Below, in pieces: positions 14,158 through 15,918 of a DNA stretch of 15,918 bases. Source of the stretch: Candidatus Symbiothrix sp. (GTDB taxonomy: Bacteria; Bacteroidota; Bacteroidia; Bacteroidales; Azobacteroidaceae); assembly GCA_031270925.1 (NCBI GenBank), contig JAISWY010000204.1:1-15918 (forward strand). Reading direction: 5' to 3'. Below the pieces are notes generated by a model. The model had not been told where the DNA came from. It did no database searches and saw nothing but the letters and a program-made list of their open reading frames with translations. Made by a program: the position numbers and the translations under genes. Positions within the stretch are counted from its first letter, which is position 1, and each line of letters starts with the position of its first letter.

Positions 14158-15747
14158 TTATAATTGCGGTCCCGAAGCCAACAAATCTTTTCCCTCCGGC
14201 AAGTATTGCTCGAAGTTTTTGATGTATTTGGTTGCTAACGATTTCGCTTTTTCTTCCCATTCCGCTTTGTTTGCGTAAGTGTCGCGCGGGTCAAGGATGC
14301 CTTCGCTCACGTTGTTCAATTTTTTGGGAGCCACCAAATTCAATACGGGGATGTTTACCGTTTCGGCTTTTTCAATCGAACCGTCGATGATGGCGTCGAT
14401 GATGGCGCGGGTATCTTTAATTGAGATCCGTTTGCCGGTACCGTTCCAACCGGTGTTTACCAAATAAGCTTTTGCGTTGTGCTCTTTCATTTTCTTGGCC
14501 AAAACGCTTGCATATTTCGTTGGGTGTAAAGTCAAGAACGCTTCGCCGAATGCGGGCGAGAATGACGGAACCGGTTCGGTAATACCGCGCTCTGTTCCGG
14601 CCAATTTCGAGGTATAACCGCAGAGGAAGTGATATTGAGCCGATTTTTCGTCTAAAATTGAAACCGGAGGCAATACGCCGAAAGCGTCGGCCGACAAATA
14701 AATGATTTTGCTGGCATGACCGGCACGCGAAGGCAAAACGATTTTGTTGATGTGGTAAATTGGATATGAAACGCGGGTATTTTCGGTTTTTGAAGATTCT
14801 TTGGAATAATCGGGTGTTCCGTCTTCTTTTACGGTAACGTTTTCCAACAAAGCGTCGCGACGGATGGCGCGCCAAATATCGGGTTCGTTTTCTTTGCTCA
14901 AATCAATTACTTTGGCATAGCAGCCGCCTTCGTAGGTGAATACGCCGTTGCTGTCCCAGCCGTGTTCGTCGTCGCCGATGAGATAGCGTTTGGGGTCGGC
15001 CGAAAGTGTCGTTTTTCCGGTTCCGGAAAGTCCGAAGAATACAGCCACGTCGCCGTCTTTGCCCACGTTGGCCGAGCAGTGCATCGAAGCGATACCGCGC
15101 AAAGGCAAGTAATAGTTCTGCATCGAGAACATACCTTTTTTCATTTCGCCGCCGTACCATGTTCCACCGATGATTTGTTCTTTCGATGTCAAGTTGAACA
15201 AGACATATACTTCGGAGTTCAAACCTTGTTCTTTCCAATTGGGGTTGGTTGTTTTTGAGCCGTTGAATACTACGAAATCGGGTTCGCCATAGTTCGCCAA
15301 TTCGTAATGCGACGGGCGGATAAACATATTGGTTACGAAATGCGCTTGCCAAGCCACTTCCACGATGAAACGCACTTTCATGCGGGTGTCTTCGTTGGTG
15401 CCGCAGAAAGTATCGACAACGTACAATTTCTTTGAAGTGTTTAATTGCTTGATGGTCAATGCTTTCAAATCGTTCCAAATTTCGGTGGAAACCGGTTTGT
15501 TGATGTTGCCGTCCCACCAGATTGTATTTTCCGAAACGGAATCTTTTACAATGTAGCGGTCTTTGGGCGAGCGGCCGGTAAATTTGCCGGTATCGACCGA
15601 AACCGCGCCGGTGTTGGTTACTGTGCCTTTTTCAAAACCTTCGTTTTTAGGGTCGATTTCCGCTTGAAAAAGTTCTTCGAAAGAAGGATTGTGAACAACG
15701 GGAATGCTGTTTGAGATTCCATACTTGCTTAAATCTAAATTTGCCAT
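14158..15747 (-). CDS. pckA: Phosphoenolpyruvate carboxykinase (ATP)
   Basis: A 529-residue cytoplasmic enzyme that interconverts oxaloacetate plus ATP with phosphoenolpyruvate, carbon dioxide and ADP. In Bacteroidetes it often runs toward oxaloacetate in succinate-forming fermentation as well as in gluconeogenesis. It is full length. Visible motifs are [12 protein letters not shown] (56-67) for the oxaloacetate-binding arginine, [11 protein letters not shown] (195-205) with the metal-site lysine, the P-loop GLSGTGKTT (239-247), the metal-binding IGDDEHGWD (257-265), and GTERGITEP (384-392). ATG 15747 begins [10 protein letters not shown], the normal N-terminus for the family. A well-formed promoter lies upstream and a strong terminator downstream, so it is its own transcription unit. 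All key residues are present. Confidence 0.98.
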   Translation of the reverse strand: MANLDLSKYGISNSIPVVHNPSFEELFQAEIDPKNEGFEKGTVTNTGAVSVDTGKFTGRSPKDRYIVKDSVSENTIWWDGNINKPVSTEIWNDLKALTIKQLNTSKKLYVVDTFCGTNEDTRMKVRFIVEVAWQAHFVTNMFIRPSHYELANYGEPDFVVFNGSKTTNPNWKEQGLNSEVYVLFNLTSKEQIIGGTWYGGEMKKGMFSMQNYYLPLRGIASMHCSANVGKDGDVAVFFGLSGTGKTTLSADPKRYLIGDDEHGWDSNGVFTYEGGCYAKVIDLSKENEPDIWRAIRRDALLENVTVKEDGTPDYSKESSKTENTRVSYPIYHINKIVLPSRAGHASKIIYLSADAFGVLPPVSILDEKSAQYHFLCGYTSKLAGTERGITEPVPSFSPAFGEAFLTLHPTKYASVLAKKMKEHNAKAYLVNTGWNGTGKRISIKDTRAIIDAIIDGSIEKAETVNIPVLNLVAPKKLNNVSEGILDPRDTYANKAEWEEKAKSLATKYIKNFEQYLPEGKDLLASGPQL

Positions 15748-15816
15748 TTTTGAATAAATTTAATAATTTATAATTGATTGATTTTAATCATGATAATGCC
15801 TATTGAAAAAATCGTG

Positions 15817-15848
15817 CAAAATTACGGTTTTTCTTTCAAAAAAACAAA
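15817..15848 (-). promoter_or_regulatory. Promoter of pckA
   Basis: On the minus strand TTTG (15845-15848) is followed after exactly 20 bases by TAATTTTG (15817-15824). This fits the Bacteroidetes sigma consensus of TTTG, 19-21 bases, TAnnTTTG. The start codon lies about 70 bases downstream, leaving an A+T-rich leader of about 60 bases. It is the best-formed promoter in the window. Confidence 0.72.
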
Positions 15849-15918
15849 TGCGTTATATATCGGTTAATTCTTTTTTTGAGGTGCTATTAACGAGAGCGAA
15901 AGACGTGCGAGTGGAAAC

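Noticed and set aside
15866..15918. Possible C-terminal tail of another gene entering from the right edge on the minus strand
   Set aside because: Two minus-strand frames are open to the edge for under 22 codons and neither is recognisable, so no call can be supported.

Overview
The window looks like chromosomal DNA from a Bacteroidetes bacterium, probably of the order Bacteroidales. The signs are moderate A+T content, secreted proteins with Bacteroidetes-style signal peptides, TAnnTTTG-type -7 promoter boxes in most gene-start intergenic gaps, an ATP-type PEP carboxykinase, a secreted NagZ/beta-lactamase fusion and TlpA-like lipoproteins. No rRNA, tRNA, CRISPR array, insertion sequence or phage gene was seen. 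Most of it is ordinary housekeeping and cell-envelope DNA.

Layout, left to right. (1) 1-221, minus: the first 73 codons of a membrane acyltransferase (acyltransferase-3 family), cut by the window edge, followed by about 400 bases with a promoter and a possible decayed coding remnant. (2) 625-3600, minus: a secreted protein joining a GH3 N-acetylglucosaminidase to a serine beta-lactamase-like domain. (3) 3696-4271, plus: a uracil/hypoxanthine-type DNA glycosylase, divergent from (2). (4) 4272-4847: a gene-free convergent gap packed with inverted repeats. (5) 4848-8189, minus: a secreted tandem TldD-like metallopeptidase with one active and one degenerate half. (6) 8446-8898, minus: a small CYTH-domain phosphohydrolase. 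(7) 8982-13618, plus: a TlpA-like thioredoxin lipoprotein, a class A penicillin-binding protein 16 bases downstream, and an MFS sugar-type transporter 49 bases after that. (8) 13564-14088, minus: a half-size chromate-type (CHR) transporter overlapping the transporter tail to tail. (9) 14158-15747, minus: pckA, with a clear terminator behind it and a well-formed promoter in front.

Several genes share an envelope theme. The GH3/beta-lactamase fusion can act on muropeptides, the class A PBP polymerises and cross-links peptidoglycan, and the TlpA-like lipoprotein is a thiol-disulfide protein anchored in the envelope. They are not one operon. The only convincing co-transcribed unit is the TlpA-like gene with the PBP, perhaps extending into the transporter.

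No clearly new multi-gene system was found. The points most worth a second look are the single-chain TldD/TldE-like duplication with a dead second half, the composite hairpin-repeat cluster at 4378-4720, the CHR half-transporter without an adjacent partner, and the tail-to-tail coding overlap at 13564-13618. Starts of the TldD-like, TlpA-like and CHR genes were moved inward from the longest open frame for reasons given in each entry.
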